The position numbers and the translations under genes were made by a program. Shown piece by piece: positions 23,801-38,800 of a DNA stretch of 64,000 nucleotides; the stretch's first letter is position 1, and the number at the start of each line of letters is the position of its first letter. A model generated the notes under the pieces. That model ran no database searches, was not told the DNA's origin, and saw only the letters and a program-made list of their open reading frames with translations. Source of the stretch: Dicaeum eximium (lineage: Eukaryota > Chordata > Aves > Passeriformes > Dicaeidae); contig VWZP01006690.1 of NCBI GenBank assembly GCA_013396995.1, positions 301,703 through 365,702 of the forward strand, in the 5' to 3' direction.

Positions 23801-26800
23801 CAGCCTAGCAGCCTGCGCTGGAGTTTCTGCCGCTCTTGGAAATTTCCAAGGGGTTATGGAGGAATGTTGGACATTACGTTTTCTCATTTCTACTTGCAGT
23901 TTTAAGTGTTTAAATAGGTAATATCCGCTGGATTTTAACTTTGAGAGAATAGTGGGATGATTACATACAGAATATTAAAAAAATCTCAGTGTGTTGTTTT
24001 TCTTCTTGCTGCCATTTGAAAGGACTCTGTGGTGTCTGCTGGACCCCTTGTCCACAGTGGAGTGTTTGTTTCAGCTGTGTAATTGGGAAATGGCAACAAC
24101 TATTCGCTGTTTCATAGTACCTTCTACAAAAAGATGAAAATTTGATCTTAAATTAATAGGCTATGTAATGAACTCTGTTAAATGTGGAATTACTAGTGCT
24201 GGAACTGTACACAGTATGTGTTCTGGTTTTTCTCAAGGCAAGAAGCAGTGGTGAAAGCTTGTCAATCAGTGTAGATAGCATTGTTCCTGCAGGACAACTA
24301 TCGATTTATTTTTGGCTTCTTTACATTCCAGTGCTTGTGATTATGTAGTACTACTTTGAGACTGCTCTTCTATAGGATACACATTACAGATTCGTAACAG
24401 GAATCACTTGCTCAGCTCTGATAAAAGCTGTTTGTTGTAGGTGATTTAATAATACACTTTTTTTCACTCCTCTTGCCACTCACAGCAAGTAAGAGATGTG
24501 CAGAGCGCTCTGTTTGCTGCCTTTCCGAGGTATTCCGAATGTGCTGTGTCTCCTCAAGTGCCTGTTTGTGACACTTCTGCTTTCACCCCGGAGCGCTTCA
24601 GCAGGAGATTGAGGAGCTGCTGGTTCTGGTTATCCTCAGTCTCTGCCCCTCTGGGGCACAGTGTGTGTGAACCTGAGCAGGGCTCCTGCTGTGAGAAAAG
24701 GGCACTGGCTTTGTAAAAGTTACTGCTTTACAAAATACACCTCCACATAACCAAGTGCCTTGGTTAATGCATGAGCTCCCCTTCCTGCACCAACATCTCC
24801 ATTCCCTGGCTCACAGAAGTGTGGATTCCCTGGTGTGCTAACACTGGAAGGAGCTGGAAGAGTGGGAGCACCAGCCTCTGGCACTCAGCTTTTGAGTTGG
24901 CAAAAAACTCTGCCTCCAGTGCAGTCACAAGACTTCTGCTGACTCTGAGAGTCAGATAACCAGATGTTCTTACTGTGAGGAGGGATTATGCTTTTTTTTG
25001 TTTTGTCAGTAAGTATTAAATAAGCTATCCATGCTTTAATGATCATTTTATTGACTTAAGAAAACACATGGAAAGGAAATTTTGGAATCTCTCTATCTGG
25101 TGTTCAAGTGTTAAAGTCATATGCTTAGTTGAAAACAAAAAAGAATATCCTCCCTTCTCCCTCAGTCAAAGCAGGAATTTGACTGACTTCTCCATGCATG
25201 GCTTTTATTCAGAAGCAGTTCACAGACAATTTGTAGAGTTGCAGTGGTGTGAAGGAAGATTCCTGCCAGATAATGTGAATATTTGTACTGTCTTCTAGCA
25301 ACTACATTTGCTCAGTGGTGTTAACGTCGCCCTTCTTTTGCACATGTACCTTAATTAGGAGGAACAGCATTAACAACATCAATAGTTTATCAACATATGG
25401 AAATATTTGTTAATTTTGTGCCTTCATTTTGGACATCACTTATGATTTTAGATGTTATGTAGGTAACTGCCTGATTTTAAAAGTGTAAAAGTGAAAGGTA
25501 AACTATCTGGCAACAAGCTGAATGGATTTACCCTGATAAGAACCATCTGTAAAACACAATGTTTGAGTAAATACCATTCCAAGGGGAACTTTGCTTTATA
25601 GTACCTCTACCTCCTGTCTTTTGAATTCTCCCTTCCCCACATTCCATGATGGCTTGTCATTAAACAGTTCTTTAAAATAAAGGGGAGGAGGAAAAACAAA
25701 AGAAGGAAAAATATCCAAACCATGACCCACATTAGAACAAGAGTGGGAGGGAAAAAAAAAAAAGTATTTGGGTAGTGTTTTGGTGGTTTTTAGATTCTTT
25801 TTTTTTAGTGTGTGTGTGGTTTTTGTTTTTTTTTAGGCTGTGTCCTCTTATCCAGCTGTACTAGATTTATCACTTTGTGTGTTACTGACTGTTCTAGAAA
25901 TCTCTTGCTCTTTGGGTTTCTATATATATGATAAGAAAATGCTGTATTAGCTTTAATTACATTAGATTTAAACTAACCTGCATTTTATTCTAGATAGTTT
26001 CTCACAGAAATAAATGAGCAATTCTTTGCCATAAGTGCAATTCTCATATGGCTCATCCTTGTGTCTGAAGATAATTTCATTATATTTTCCTTATTGAAAA
26101 CGTGTGATTTAGTTTCCATGACTCCCATCCTCCTGTCAGGCTGGCTGTTCTTTGAGCTGCTTCTTGTGAGTCCCCATTTCTTTGTGAGCTTTCCACAGAC
26201 TTCACTCCTGTTCCTTCCTTCACACCCACTTCAGGTTCCCTTCCAGGATAAAGATGCACATCTGTCTGTGACTGCAGAGACAGTGGAAGGGTCACTCCTG
26301 ACTGCAGTGTGACACCTGCTCTGACACCCTGACCTGTAACCCAGGGGTGCTCTGACCACCTGAAGTTCTGCAGCTCACAGACAGGGGTTTCTGTTTCTTC
26401 CTTATAAACAGCTCTGCTTTCTACTTTGTGTCACTGTAGGGGCTGAAAGTATTTTAGATCCTCTAGATCCTTATATCTCTTTTATAGGGATCTCAGTGTT
26501 GGCTTTTTTCCTTTGGAATAGCAAAACCTTTTTAGCTTTCCAACTTTAAAAAATAATGTATTTAGGGATTTTATTCACGATTGCTTTCTATTTGAAAATT
26601 TTCTTTTCTTTAATAATGCATTCGACTGCTCAGTATTTATCTTCTTAAAAAGTGTAGATATGAAGCACTTTTTCAACCTTAGTTTTGGAGTTGATTGCAA
26701 AAGCAAACATCTGGTTTTCATCCAGCTTGGTTTCTGTTTAACCTCCTTGCTCTGGTCAAGTCAAAATCTTCAGTTATTATCTTATACCATCTTTGTAACT

Positions 26801-29800
26801 GTGAGTCATCTCTTCTTTAGCATTCCCCCTGCAGTGCTTTCCTATTAGTCATGCTACAGGCTGTCCTTTCCTTATTATGTAATATATAAGTTCATGATAT
26901 TTATTTAGTAAGTGAATAACTACATCTTCTGTATCTTCTATATCTCTCATTTTCTCAATTTTCTCACTGTTTTTATGACTTGTCCAGATACAGATGGAAC
27001 AACTACAAAGTCTTCCCTTATTGCTTTGTAATGCCCAGTGTAGATGAACAGATGATGGGCAGATAAGTAATGTTATGAGAAACAAGAATGGTTTGTTCCA
27101 TGTTTTTCTTAAAAAATGCTGAAGCTTCACACATGAGCACATAAGGTTTATGTGCAGGTACATTCTTACTGTTCTTCTCTCCCTTATGCCCTAGTCCACT
27201 GCATATTCTCTTTTTACACGTACGTTGTTAAGGATATAATACAGTTTTTAGTGTTTCTGTAAAGCTTAAGCCACAAATCATAGATACATTCCTAAACTAC
27301 ACAGCAGGCCTTCCCATCATTTATATTTAGAAATAATGTTCAGTATAATATATTCAATAATAATGTTCTTTCCCACTTGTGATTACTACTATTGAAAGCA
27401 CAACCCTGGCAATGCTTAGGTAGTTATAGCTGAACCAGCTACACCTACAAAATGGGCTTTATGAGAAAACTTAGTGAAAAACAAAGTCTGAATAAAAACC
27501 ATATTAGAAATCTGGAATATCACCATAAATGCATTGTTTCTTAATAGATTACCTGCATATGATATGTTGGTATATGAGTCACAGCAGTGCTAACATTCCT
27601 GCACCTGCTGTGATATTGCCAGCATTCACTTGTTGACCCACTGTGTTTCAGGTAATGGAACTGAAAAAGAAATACTAATTCTGGTTTATTTGTCTGAAAT
27701 ATATCAGCTCTAATGTGGCCATCACTGATGCTGGAGCAGATCAGTTTGCTTGAAGACCTTGGGCCTGAAATAAAGAGGCATATGTTTAAAACTGACCTGT
27801 AACTAGGTAAAAGTTTGATAGGCACATCTGCTTAGTGTTCCAAGAAAGCCAAATTTAAGTGTGGCGTGAATTTGGACCAAATAGGGCTGTTAGCATGGGT
27901 GAGATTCCTGCCCAGAGCAGGACATGATTTTCTAGCCTTGTCACAGTCCCCTAGTGATGTAAAGAAAAAAACATGGTTTAAGCAAAGAATAGAAGAAAAA
28001 CAAGTTTTAATCTACTCAGGACTAAAAACACTGGAATATGGTAGTCTTGCCATTCTGCTTATAAATTGTCTTTCATATCATTTGGATGGGTAAAACTTAC
28101 TGAAGATTTTTTTAAAGGATTGCACATCTGGTTTTAAGGCTGACTCTGAGCTTTCTTACCTTACTAATTGTAAGCAAGGAACCCCAAACCAAGTATCAGA
28201 GTTCCTTTACTTTCCATAAGCACCATTGCAGTCAGTGAACTTCTGCATGCTTTAGGCTCCTGATGTACCCCAGGGTTAGAAGCCTAACGTCACAGCATTG
28301 TACTGTGTGCTTGAAATGCATTCCAATGGAAATGATTTTTTTTTTAGTGCACACTTGTCTAGTAAAACTGGTGCAGGATTCCAGGCAGTACAAATTTGCA
28401 CCTACTGGTGAGAGATACCTTAAAACCGGTCATGGCTTACCAGGAGCCACAGGAAATTAAGGAGCACAAAACCAAACTGTTATAAAGTTACTCTTCTGTT
28501 AACTTCTCACAGTTAATATTATTTGGAAGATGCAATGCCCTACTTAAAACAGGTATTTTCAAGTTTCCAGAGGAACTCAATACCTTTTGAATGACTTTTC
28601 ATCAATTTACGTTTTTGTGTTGTTCTTTTGCATTCTCGCATCTCTGTCCTTTGTGATTCTTGTGTCACAATATTTTAAAGTCTGAACAGATCTGCTGTGC
28701 CACAGCCCTGAAATGTTTGTATTTGAACTCTCGATGTTTGTGTGATACAAGAAAATAATGTCCTTGTTTTCAGGACTTGCTATTCCTGGTCTTAATGATT
28801 TAGCCAGAGGAATATCCTTCCTGTACTGCAGAACAGGAAATAAGCTGGTTCCTTTTAAATTCTGGAAACAATTAACTTTGTCCTTAGCTTAATTTTTCAG
28901 AAATTACATTCATTTTGATGTTTTGGACAATGCATTAGCTTGTTTTGCTTCCTTGTGAAATACAATAGGAACAGCATACCAAAATCATACACCCATAATA
29001 AGCTCTCAAGTCTGAATTTCAGCATGTAAATATTACATCTTTAATATATTTTGTCTTTTGACTGTCCCTTGTTCAGAAGATGAAATTTCACTTTGGGATA
29101 GTATCTATATGTGTTAAAGAGGTAATGAAGCACTATGATAAACTGATTCACAAACAAGGGATGAGTAGAGCAAAGAAACAACTTTTTTTTCCTTGTTTTT
29201 CCCCCTGGCAACAAAATGACATAATCTTGAAAAGTATGAAACTTTTATGTCTATCTCTTCCCCCAGGTTTTGTGGTTTCTGGTGTAGTATTTAATATATG
29301 TCACATTGGTTACTCACACAGGAAGGATGAGAAACTTTTTATTGAATGTAATGAAACATAAGAAGTTACCTTTGAAGCTTTAGAAACTCTTTCTCCACAT
29401 TTGACGCTACTGGATTTATTTTGTCCTTTAAATAATTATGATAACACATATCTCAGTCAAAAAACAAAGTTCAGAGAGAGAATATGGTGTGTTCCTGGTT
29501 GTAACACTTCTTTGTTGTTTTAAATAAGGCAGATAAAATCCCACTTCTCTTCAGGTTCTTGTGTTTCAGCAGGGTTTATTTAGATATAGAATTAGTCTTT
29601 ATATTAAAAAAAAACCTTAAGAAGAAACAATCAACAAGACACAGAGCTTTCCTTCCAAAATGCTCTGCAAACATAATTTCTATTTCAGCAGTGAAGTCCT
29701 GTAAGATTGGCTTAGGACATGCAGTAAAGCTCTAAAATCATTATGGGCTCCAGTTTATGGTTTAAACTCTTTTTACCTCTCTGTTTTCTTGATGTAAGCT

Positions 29801-32800
29801 CAGCACTCCTCATGAGGCCTGGCTGATAGGAAAAGTGGATGCACGTGGGGAATACAGTCCTGGCATCAGATGAGACTGAGAAGCAGCAGCTTGCAATGAA
29901 AGTGGGGATGGAAGTAATCCCTGGGACTGTGTTACCAGCAGCTGCTCCTGGGGTGGCTCTTGGGGGGTTACTGTTGGCTCTAAATACACAGCAAAAAGGA
30001 TTTCTGAGGCTGCAGTACTTGGTGTGACTGGAGTGGGGGTTTTGCACTTTGTGAGGGGACCATGCTTACACAGGAATGAATGTTTTCTTTGTCAGTGCTT
30101 CAGCTGAGGCTGCAACAGAGACGGACACGAGAACAGCTGGTGGACCAGGGCATCATGCCACGTAAGACTTGCATCTAGTAATTTGTATTTCTCTTGTGTT
30201 AATTATGAATTGAATATATAAAATAATGAAGATAAGCATTTCTGTGCAATCATTAAAAATAACTTTAACATTTGAAAAGACTTGTGGGATCCTTTGGATA
30301 ACCTAAGTGCACGTGTAGTAAATTCATCACGCTTACATCATAAAGTAGCTATTGTGATGAAAATGCAAGGATTTGAAGATGTAGTCTGATTCTGCTTTTA
30401 TTTTCTCTATTTAAATAATTATGACTGATTTACTAAATAAACTGTAAACTAAAATTACTTACATGAGTGGACATTATTAACAAAACCAGCAGTTTTTAAA
30501 GAGTAGAATGGCAAAGGTTGCCAAACAAATGAGGGGTGCACAGAAAACATGGAGAATTTCTAAGTGGACAGCACTGAGATGGAGCACTCTACAATTTATG
30601 TTATTTCTAGGTGAACAGTGGTTTTTTTACTCCTTTTTGTTATTTAGCAGCTAACCATCATTCTGTTTCCTAAGATGATAATTTAAGAACTCTACATTTT
30701 TCTGTTTTGTTTTTAAATCAACACATAATTCTTACAGGACGGTCCAGTTCTCTCTAATAACAGCAAATATGAGGTATGGACAGCCAGAAAAATCAGTGGA
30801 ATAAATTAAATTAAATTGGCATTTTGGCATTCTAAACCTTACCTCACAAAATTTCCACTGTGGGACAGTTTTGATAAGTAAACAAACACCGTTGTACAAA
30901 GTGAAAAAGTTAACCATTACGTGGTAATAATCTGTTAAAACCAAATATTCCAGGTATCCTATATAGGAGTATTGCTCATCTCTGCTAAATATAGGTGGAT
31001 ACAACTAGTATTAATCAAATGTAATCCTGGTCAGATGCAAACACAACTCTGAGGTGGTGTTAAACACCCATACACACATTCTGGTTAGCGTATTTCTTTC
31101 TAAAATGACTTCCTGTCAGTTTAACTCTTCCTCTCCCTTCACAGCTTTGAAAAGTCCAGCTGCATTCCATGAGCAGATAAAGAGCCTGGAGCGAGCCAGG
31201 GTAAAGCACTTCGTGTAAACTTGGGATTAACATCTGGAAATGGAGAGTCAGTTTTTTGTGATACTAAATTCTCTGAGTACATGGAAAAATTCTTACTATT
31301 ACAGTAATAATGTGTGCTTTTATTTTGGGAGAATTCATTAAAGTAAAATATCTGTGTCAAATGTGAGAGGAACTTCTCTGAGCCTTCACAGATCAGTGTG
31401 GGGGATTAAATTTATGGGGGGTTAACACATAGCTACCACCAGTTAAGGATTGGATACTTGGGGAAATTATACTTGTGCAGTTTTTCTATGGCAAATCTGT
31501 ACTATTGGGATTATGTGGTAGTGTGGGATCAAATCCAGAAACATTCCCATCTTGTTTGGGGAAGCTGGGAATCCATCAGCCCTGCTTAACTGCTAGGAAA
31601 ACAGAGCAAAGCAAGAGGAATCCCTCTACTGCCTGTGTTCTGACAGTGCTGCCCACCCATCTGAATGAAACTGCAACTATTCATTGATGGGACTCAGGTG
31701 ATCTGTAAAACTGCTTTGAGTTTTTGAGTGAGCAGTAGCTAATGGTGTTTTCTCCTTTCTTTTAAGACCGAAAATTTCTTGAAGCACAAGATCCGGAGCA
31801 GGCCGGACCGCTCGGAGCTGGTCAGGATGCACATCCTGGAAGGTAGGAGCCAGCCCCGGGCTTGGAGCTGCTCACAGCAGGGACCTGCTTGTGCTGTCCC
31901 TTGTCTCACTGAATTACACTTTGATGGGAGTTCTTTCTAAAGGTTTATCTGCTCTATTTCTCTACTTCTACAGTGTCTGTGGTAGTCTGTATTCTAAATC
32001 TGTATATTAGTAGATACATCTATGGCAGTGAAGGTAGTCTCAGCAGTGTATTTGTTTGCTATTGCATATTGTTCTTGGTCTGTAATGGTAATTACAGCAT
32101 GGGGTCTGCACATGGAGTGTTTATATTGCTTGTTTGTGTTCGTGCCCTAAAATGACCTGACAGCCTTGTGCTCTCCCCTGGCCCTAAAGAATCTTTAATA
32201 AATGTGACTTTTACCCTGTTACCTGTTATATTTGACTGCTTTTGATATAAGTGGATTGGTTATCGCAAAGACAAGACAACGTTGTTATGAAATTGGGGAA
32301 CAATTGGAACAGAATATTTAAATCAATATATCCTTTTAGAGACCTTTGCAGAGCCTTCACTACAGGCCACTCAGATGAAACTGAAGAGAGCTCGGTTGGC
32401 AGATGATCTGAATGAGAAGATTGCTCAGAGACCTGGCCCTATGGAACTGGTAGAAAAAAATATTCTTCCTGTAGACTCCAGCGTTAAAGAAGCCATTATA
32501 GGCAAGTAGAAGTCCCACAGCTTCTGTTTGTGATCTACATGGCATTGTGGAAAAGAAATAATTTAACTCTTGAGGGTAAAGTTCACTAGAAGATAACATA
32601 TGCTAAGTTTATTGCTACTTACTCTTTCAGCTTCTGAGACCTAAACTCTGTTATCATTTAAATAAAATAATCCTATTTTTATATGAAACTTTGGAAATAC
32701 TTGTTTTTAATAAAAATCATTACAAAGTAATCAAACATCTGTGGCCATTCCTCAGCCTGTCATAGGTGTCTGTCTGCACTCCACATGTGCTGAACGTGCC

Positions 32801-35800
32801 TTTTAATCTCTTACTAAAACCACTTCTGCTCCACACTTGGTTTTATTGATCCCCTGAATATGATTTAATGTGGCTCTCATATTAAAAACACAATAAATAC
32901 TTAGGTACCATATGTTTAAACTGCTGAAAACTGATCATTTTCCAGCAATTAGCTAATTCTGCCATGAATGTCTAAATTCAATTTGTGCAATTAAAAAAAC
33001 CATTGTTTCTTTCTATGTAAACATTTTAGCAGTTGGACAAGAGAATTACCCTCAAGCTTTGGATGATTTTTCATTTGATGAAGACAGCAGTGATGCTTTA
33101 TCACCAGATCAACCAGCCAGCCAAGAATCCCAGGGTTCAGCAGCTTCCCCTGGTGAGCCAAAAACGAGTGACTCACCCTCACCTATAACCCCAAATGCTG
33201 CTACATCAACACAGGTACAGTTTTTAAATGTTAAGATGTTCACAGTATAGTTCACTGTAGAAATGGGGCATGGTTTCACATGGAATGAACACATCTGCTG
33301 CTACAAAGGGGTATCTGGGACTCTTTTCTGGTTGGGAGTGTATAGAGTAGAACCCTGGCTTAGCTGGTGGCAGTGGTGAAATTCCCATGGGCTGCAGTGA
33401 AGCCATAAATTCCCTGAAATTCATTATGACCCAAAGAAGATCTGCAGCTTTCCCAGAAGTTGTTTAAAAGGTCATGGCCATGGTTTACTCCAGCTGTTAT
33501 TGATTACTTAATGTCTGTCTTCCTTCTGGGCAAGGTCTTGAACTCATTTAGAATTAAACTTGGCTGAAACAACAGTTGACGTCAGTTCCATTATCTTCAG
33601 AAAAGTCCATAAAAAAAAGGTTTCCCACATAATTTAAATATTCTTTCCTATAGTTTTAAAATACTGCCTAAGGAATTTACTATTTAAGAAATCAAAATAA
33701 CAGTTACGTTGATTTTTCTGAGGTTTTTAGTATTTTCTCAAGGTACTTACAAAGAAAGGAAAGTAACTGTGTCATGACAGATAAAATGTTACCTTTATAG
33801 CAGAGCATTTCAGTGTGTGAGGATTCAGAGAGCTGTGGATTTACTCCTTACTGCAGAAAGTAATGTACAAGTCAACTGTTAAATAAGTAAAAGAGAGATA
33901 GCTCTTGTTAATGGTCCAAAGATTTAACTATATTGTCTTTGTGACCATGGACACTTGACAGCTGAGTGGTTCAGGATCTGGTATTACTCTCCTTGGTTTT
34001 CTTACTACCACAGTAGATAGAAAAAGTATTGCAAAGTTCATATTCAAAAACAACACTGGCTGCAGAGTACAGCGCATCCATTTGATTTCAGTGTTCCCTA
34101 ACATACAGATTAAGATGTGAGTTGGGTTTCACATTGAGAGAATATAATTTGTGTTGAATAAATTGAAAACAAACCACATGAAATTAGATTTCTGAGTAAG
34201 GAATTAGGTTCCTAATGGAAAGTTAAATAAAAATACTCAAAGCAATACATGCCAACAGCTTCCAAGTAGGAAGCATAAGAGCGATCTGTGATTGCAGAAA
34301 CAAAAAGTAAGGCACTTGAACTTGATTGAAAAAGCTTCAGATAGAACTTCAGGCCTTTGCTTATGGATTTCGTATCACATTATAGCCACTTCCGTGCACA
34401 CATCTAAAATAAGAAGTTGTTCTTCTGCAGAATAAAGCAGATGCTCACCCTGTTGTTCCTTTTGAATTAAAGAATAACAGCACAGCAGGTCTCTACAGGA
34501 GACGTGTCTGGGAATGGCTCTTTATTCTTTTAATTTCCTCTGATAAATTTTAAATTTTATTACAGCAAAAAAATACAAAGAAAGTTTTGAATAAAGGGGA
34601 GTGCAGCCAGAGTTCTTTTCAAGGCTTCCTCCTCTGCACATTTCCAGACTTCAGAGGTGTAACATAATTTTGAGAACCTTCAGCTCTTGTTGACTGATGA
34701 CCTAAAACTTGCTTTAACCCACTGTATTTGCATCTGGTAAGGATTAGGGATTTTAGTTGTACTCTAAACAGATCAAATTGGGGCATTCACAGTTCAGAAG
34801 ATATTAAAGAGTTGTCTTCAAAACAGCTGAAGAATTTTGCTTGGTGGCACAGAATGACTGCTTCCTTAATATATTCTCAGTAGTTTATTGACCTGCTAGG
34901 TTCTTGTTGGCATCCAGCAGAAAAGGTACAGAAGTCATATTATTTGGAAATAGGGATCTGTTCAAATTAAATAATTACTAGTTCATGAAGTAATCAAGTT
35001 AAGAAGTCAAGATATATTAAATCTAATTTTTTGGATTTAAAAATAAAGTAAATTATGTGCATGGTTCATTGCCTCATCTAACACTTGCAGGTAAAATTGG
35101 GAAGTCTGTAAAAAGCTTTGTGTGTAGGTTAGGATAATGACTCATGTAAAGAAAAATAATTTACTCTCTGGCAAGAGGAAAATGTCTAATACCATGATTT
35201 TCACACAATGTGTAAAGAGGTAATCTGGGGTTTTGGTGGTGCTTTTTTGTTGTTGTTTTGGTTTTGTTTGGGCTTTTAAAAAAATTTACTAACTTTCCCC
35301 TTTTGAAGAGTTTTGCTGTGCTGTCATCATGGATTTGTTTTCCTAGCCTGCTACTATGGGTTACTAAATAATATGTTTGAAGTCAAGTTATTTGGGTTCA
35401 AGAAGGATCAGAATAGTACAAGACTATGCAATGAATAAGTGAAATAGCAAACATTTTAAATGGTGTTTAGTTAAAAATTAGTGAAAATCATGAGGTCATT
35501 TTAATTCCTCTGTGCCTTATGGTAATATGGTACTTGGCACTTTGACTCTAAGACAAACTAAGTGCTTTTTAAAGTTTTACTGCTGTAAAAAGAAGCCTTT
35601 TAGACTGGATAGCAACAGGGGTGCAATATATTGGAATACAGCATCCAGAACCTTTTTTTAAAGGCTAAGTCCCTCTAATGTCCCCTCCCAATTCTTGTGC
35701 AAGTCCAGCAAATTAACAGACACTGTGTAGATATCAGATGCTTTCCAGAGCAAACACTTAGAAACTTGGATATAAAAATAGGGGCATTTGTATCTTTAGC

Positions 35801-38800
35801 CTGGCACCATAAGCTGACAGGAGCCCAGCACAGGCATGTGCAGTGTTTCAGGGACTAGGGAGGGCATGGTAAATCTGCTGTTTAGTAAAGCAATCATCAG
35901 GAGCTGTTCCTCTGTGTGGCTGCAGGACAGAGGGATCAAACCCACTGTTCAGTTTTGCTGGGTTATGGGAAGGCAGCTATGGTTGCCTCTTGGCAGCTGA
36001 TGGTTGGGAACACAGCGGGATGTGTAAATGAAACACAAAGATAAAATGGAAATTTATTACAAATTAGTTGTAAGCAAAAGTCAGAGAGCTTTGTTCATGC
36101 AGACTGGCAGCTTGGGAACTGCTGTCCAGAAACACAAAATAATAAGGACACAGAGTTGCAAAATGGGTACCAAGTTAAGTCCTTTGTGGTACCATCTCAT
36201 GGAAAAATACAGGAAAGGTATGGGAAAGAATGAAACAGAAAGTACCTGTCAGACTTAATTATAATGCGAGTCTTGGAATTAATTTGGAAGAAAAAGGATG
36301 TTTACTGATAGGAATATAAAGAAGGGGCTTTTATAAAAGGAGCATGGTACTAAGTGATTTAATTGCTTTCTTAAACAAGGGAAGTGCAACTGATGTCATG
36401 TGGCTGGATTTATTGCTGGATGATATTAAACACTAGGAAAATGAGGATTGAGATTACCAGAAATGAGACAGAAAGAGGGAAGTCCTGGGCTGAAAGGAAG
36501 CTGGTACCAGTGCTCTGTGGGAGTTGATTTGGGACATTCTGGTTTCATGTTACCGTTAACAACCTTGACGTAAGAATGGGTCACCTAACAAAAGTAGGAA
36601 GGCATAGTCAGCACACAGTTGGATTGTTATTATGCAAAAAGAGCTGGTTGATTTGGCTTTCAGGAGAGAAATGAAATTCCAATAGAATGAATAGTTCTTG
36701 GAAAGAAAAATACCCAGTGCCCCTCCTTCCCATGACAAAGAAGTGTGGAAACCTGGGGACTCTTGACTCAAGAGAAAACTGAGGAAGAAGAGAGCCGGGG
36801 TGCAGTGTTCAGCAGGGGAGTCAGGGAGCTACTGTGGCCATCCTCTGTAAAACTGCAAGCCTGTCACAAGGGATGATTCCAGTAGAAGAGCTAATGCCAC
36901 TGTAAGGATGCAGTCAGACCCATATGGAATATCCTGTACATTTTCAGTTACTTACATCCAAGAAAGACTAATGAAAACTGTTAACACAGTTAACTAGTAA
37001 AGATAATCAGAGAATGAAAAATCTGTTTGTTAGAAAAGAGTAAGAATTTCTTTGTGTATCTAGGAACACAGGGACTGAGATCTGCTTATGTAGAGTCTAT
37101 ATTCCATCAGAGGGATAGTCAGCACAGAAGGAAATAATGTTTCTTTAAGACTTAAAATCACAAACCAATTTCAGCACAATAAAAATTGGTATGACAAATT
37201 TAAGATGAGTAAAGTTTGAGTTTACACTTCTCCTGGCATAAGATACAGAAGAAATGCACCTCCTGGAACAGTCAGAGATGGGGTTCTGTGAAAATACCAT
37301 AGGAAGGGTGAAAATACACCTGCTGTCCTGCATGATCATTCTGAAACAAGAAGTTTGTTTGCCTGAGTTGAAGTTTGACCTTTATGAAAGCAGTGCTTTT
37401 CTGACAGTACTTGTTTGGGTGGTAAGATTCTCCTTGTATACACAAAAATGTGACTCCACAGACAAAAAATACTGAAGGCCTCAATTTTATAGTAGTAAAG
37501 CAGTGTTTTCTTAGCTAACTAAGAAGTCAAAGTAAGAAACCATTTTATTTTATTTGCTGTATTTGAAGTGTGCCAAAATGTGCCCTTATAGAATACTTGT
37601 CCACATGTACAGGAGTTCTGTTTTCACCATTCCTCCGAAAAATATTTTGTGAATTTGACGTGATAGTAAATTCTCTTAACTCTTTCACATTTTTTCCAGT
37701 TACTCAGGTGGTTGATGTTTTTAATGTTTCTCTTTTTCCTTATATTTTTTTAATACTAGTATCCACCTTTAACCTCTCCAGTTCCTGAATTCCTCAAACC
37801 TCCCTCTACAATTGAACAGCATGTGACTCGTTCCACTGCTGCACCCACCCTGACCACAACCACTGTATCTGCAGCAAAGCCTGGGCCAACGTTAGTGAAG
37901 GTGGGTACCTGCAGCTGTGGCCCCTGAGGACAACATCCTTCATCTGTGTCCTAAACACACAGTGCTGTGTTTAATGCCAAATTACACAAGTAACCTTACA
38001 GTGCCTGTAGCTGAGAACAACTTCTGCTGGTGTTCAGGGGAGCATACTGGGCTGGTGACTCAAAACTTTGGTGTGCCAAGGTCAGCCAGCAAGCCTTGTA
38101 GAGACCAGCTCATTATTCCAAGAGGTCCTTACAGTACAGTTGATAAAAGTTTTCAGGCAGAATTGTGCTGTACATTGCTATGGAAGTTTTTAAGAAATAA
38201 GGACAATAGGTTTTTGCAATACAGAGTTTCTACTTTCTATCTGCCTTCTAATCTAGTTTGGTATGGTGGATAGTTGAATAAAAAGAGTCACTGCATGCAT
38301 AGTCTGCCTGTAACCAAAGTTGTGAACAGCACTGCTCCTTTTCTACAACTATTTTCTTACTTGGTTTAATGTATAAGCAGAATGCATTGTGAGGGAGAAG
38401 TTACTGTATTCTTGTATGCAGTTCTCTTTTCTACTCTGACTTAGCTAGCAGCATTGGAAACCTTTACAAATACAGATAGAGGGGGATTTCTTTTAGATGC
38501 CTATAATGTTTCATTTCAGTAACTTCACTGACTTCAGCTGTGTTAATGATTATGTGTATGTAGACTTCTACTTACCTACATGAAATTAATTCAGATAAAT
38601 GTACAAGGATGACCTCTGGCAGTCATTTTCTAATATAAATTTGGCTCTATCATTTGAAATCACTGGATATGTACCAGCTTACTTAATGCAGGACTTTATT
38701 GACAAATTCAGATGTACCCCAAAAGAGGCTATCTGTGTAGTAAACGGTCATGGATCAACACAACATTTCTGCTTTGATACCTTCTGTATGATTAGGTAAC

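Larger units (their letters stand above)
16636..30095 (+). other. MRTFB: Intron between exon 1b and exon 2
   Basis: 13.5 kb, donor G|gtcagt and acceptor gtcag. Holds the 23-bp triplication, the GC-rich minisatellite at 23452 and several T-rich tracts. No coding exon, tRNA or known miRNA hairpin was recognised. Confidence 0.75.

Noticed and set aside
23367..23921. 184-codon open frame on + strand and 126/148-codon overlapping frames
   Set aside because: All three frames are open because of the GC-rich minisatellite; the translated repeats (SVSVP/ALCPS patterns) are artefacts with no domain.
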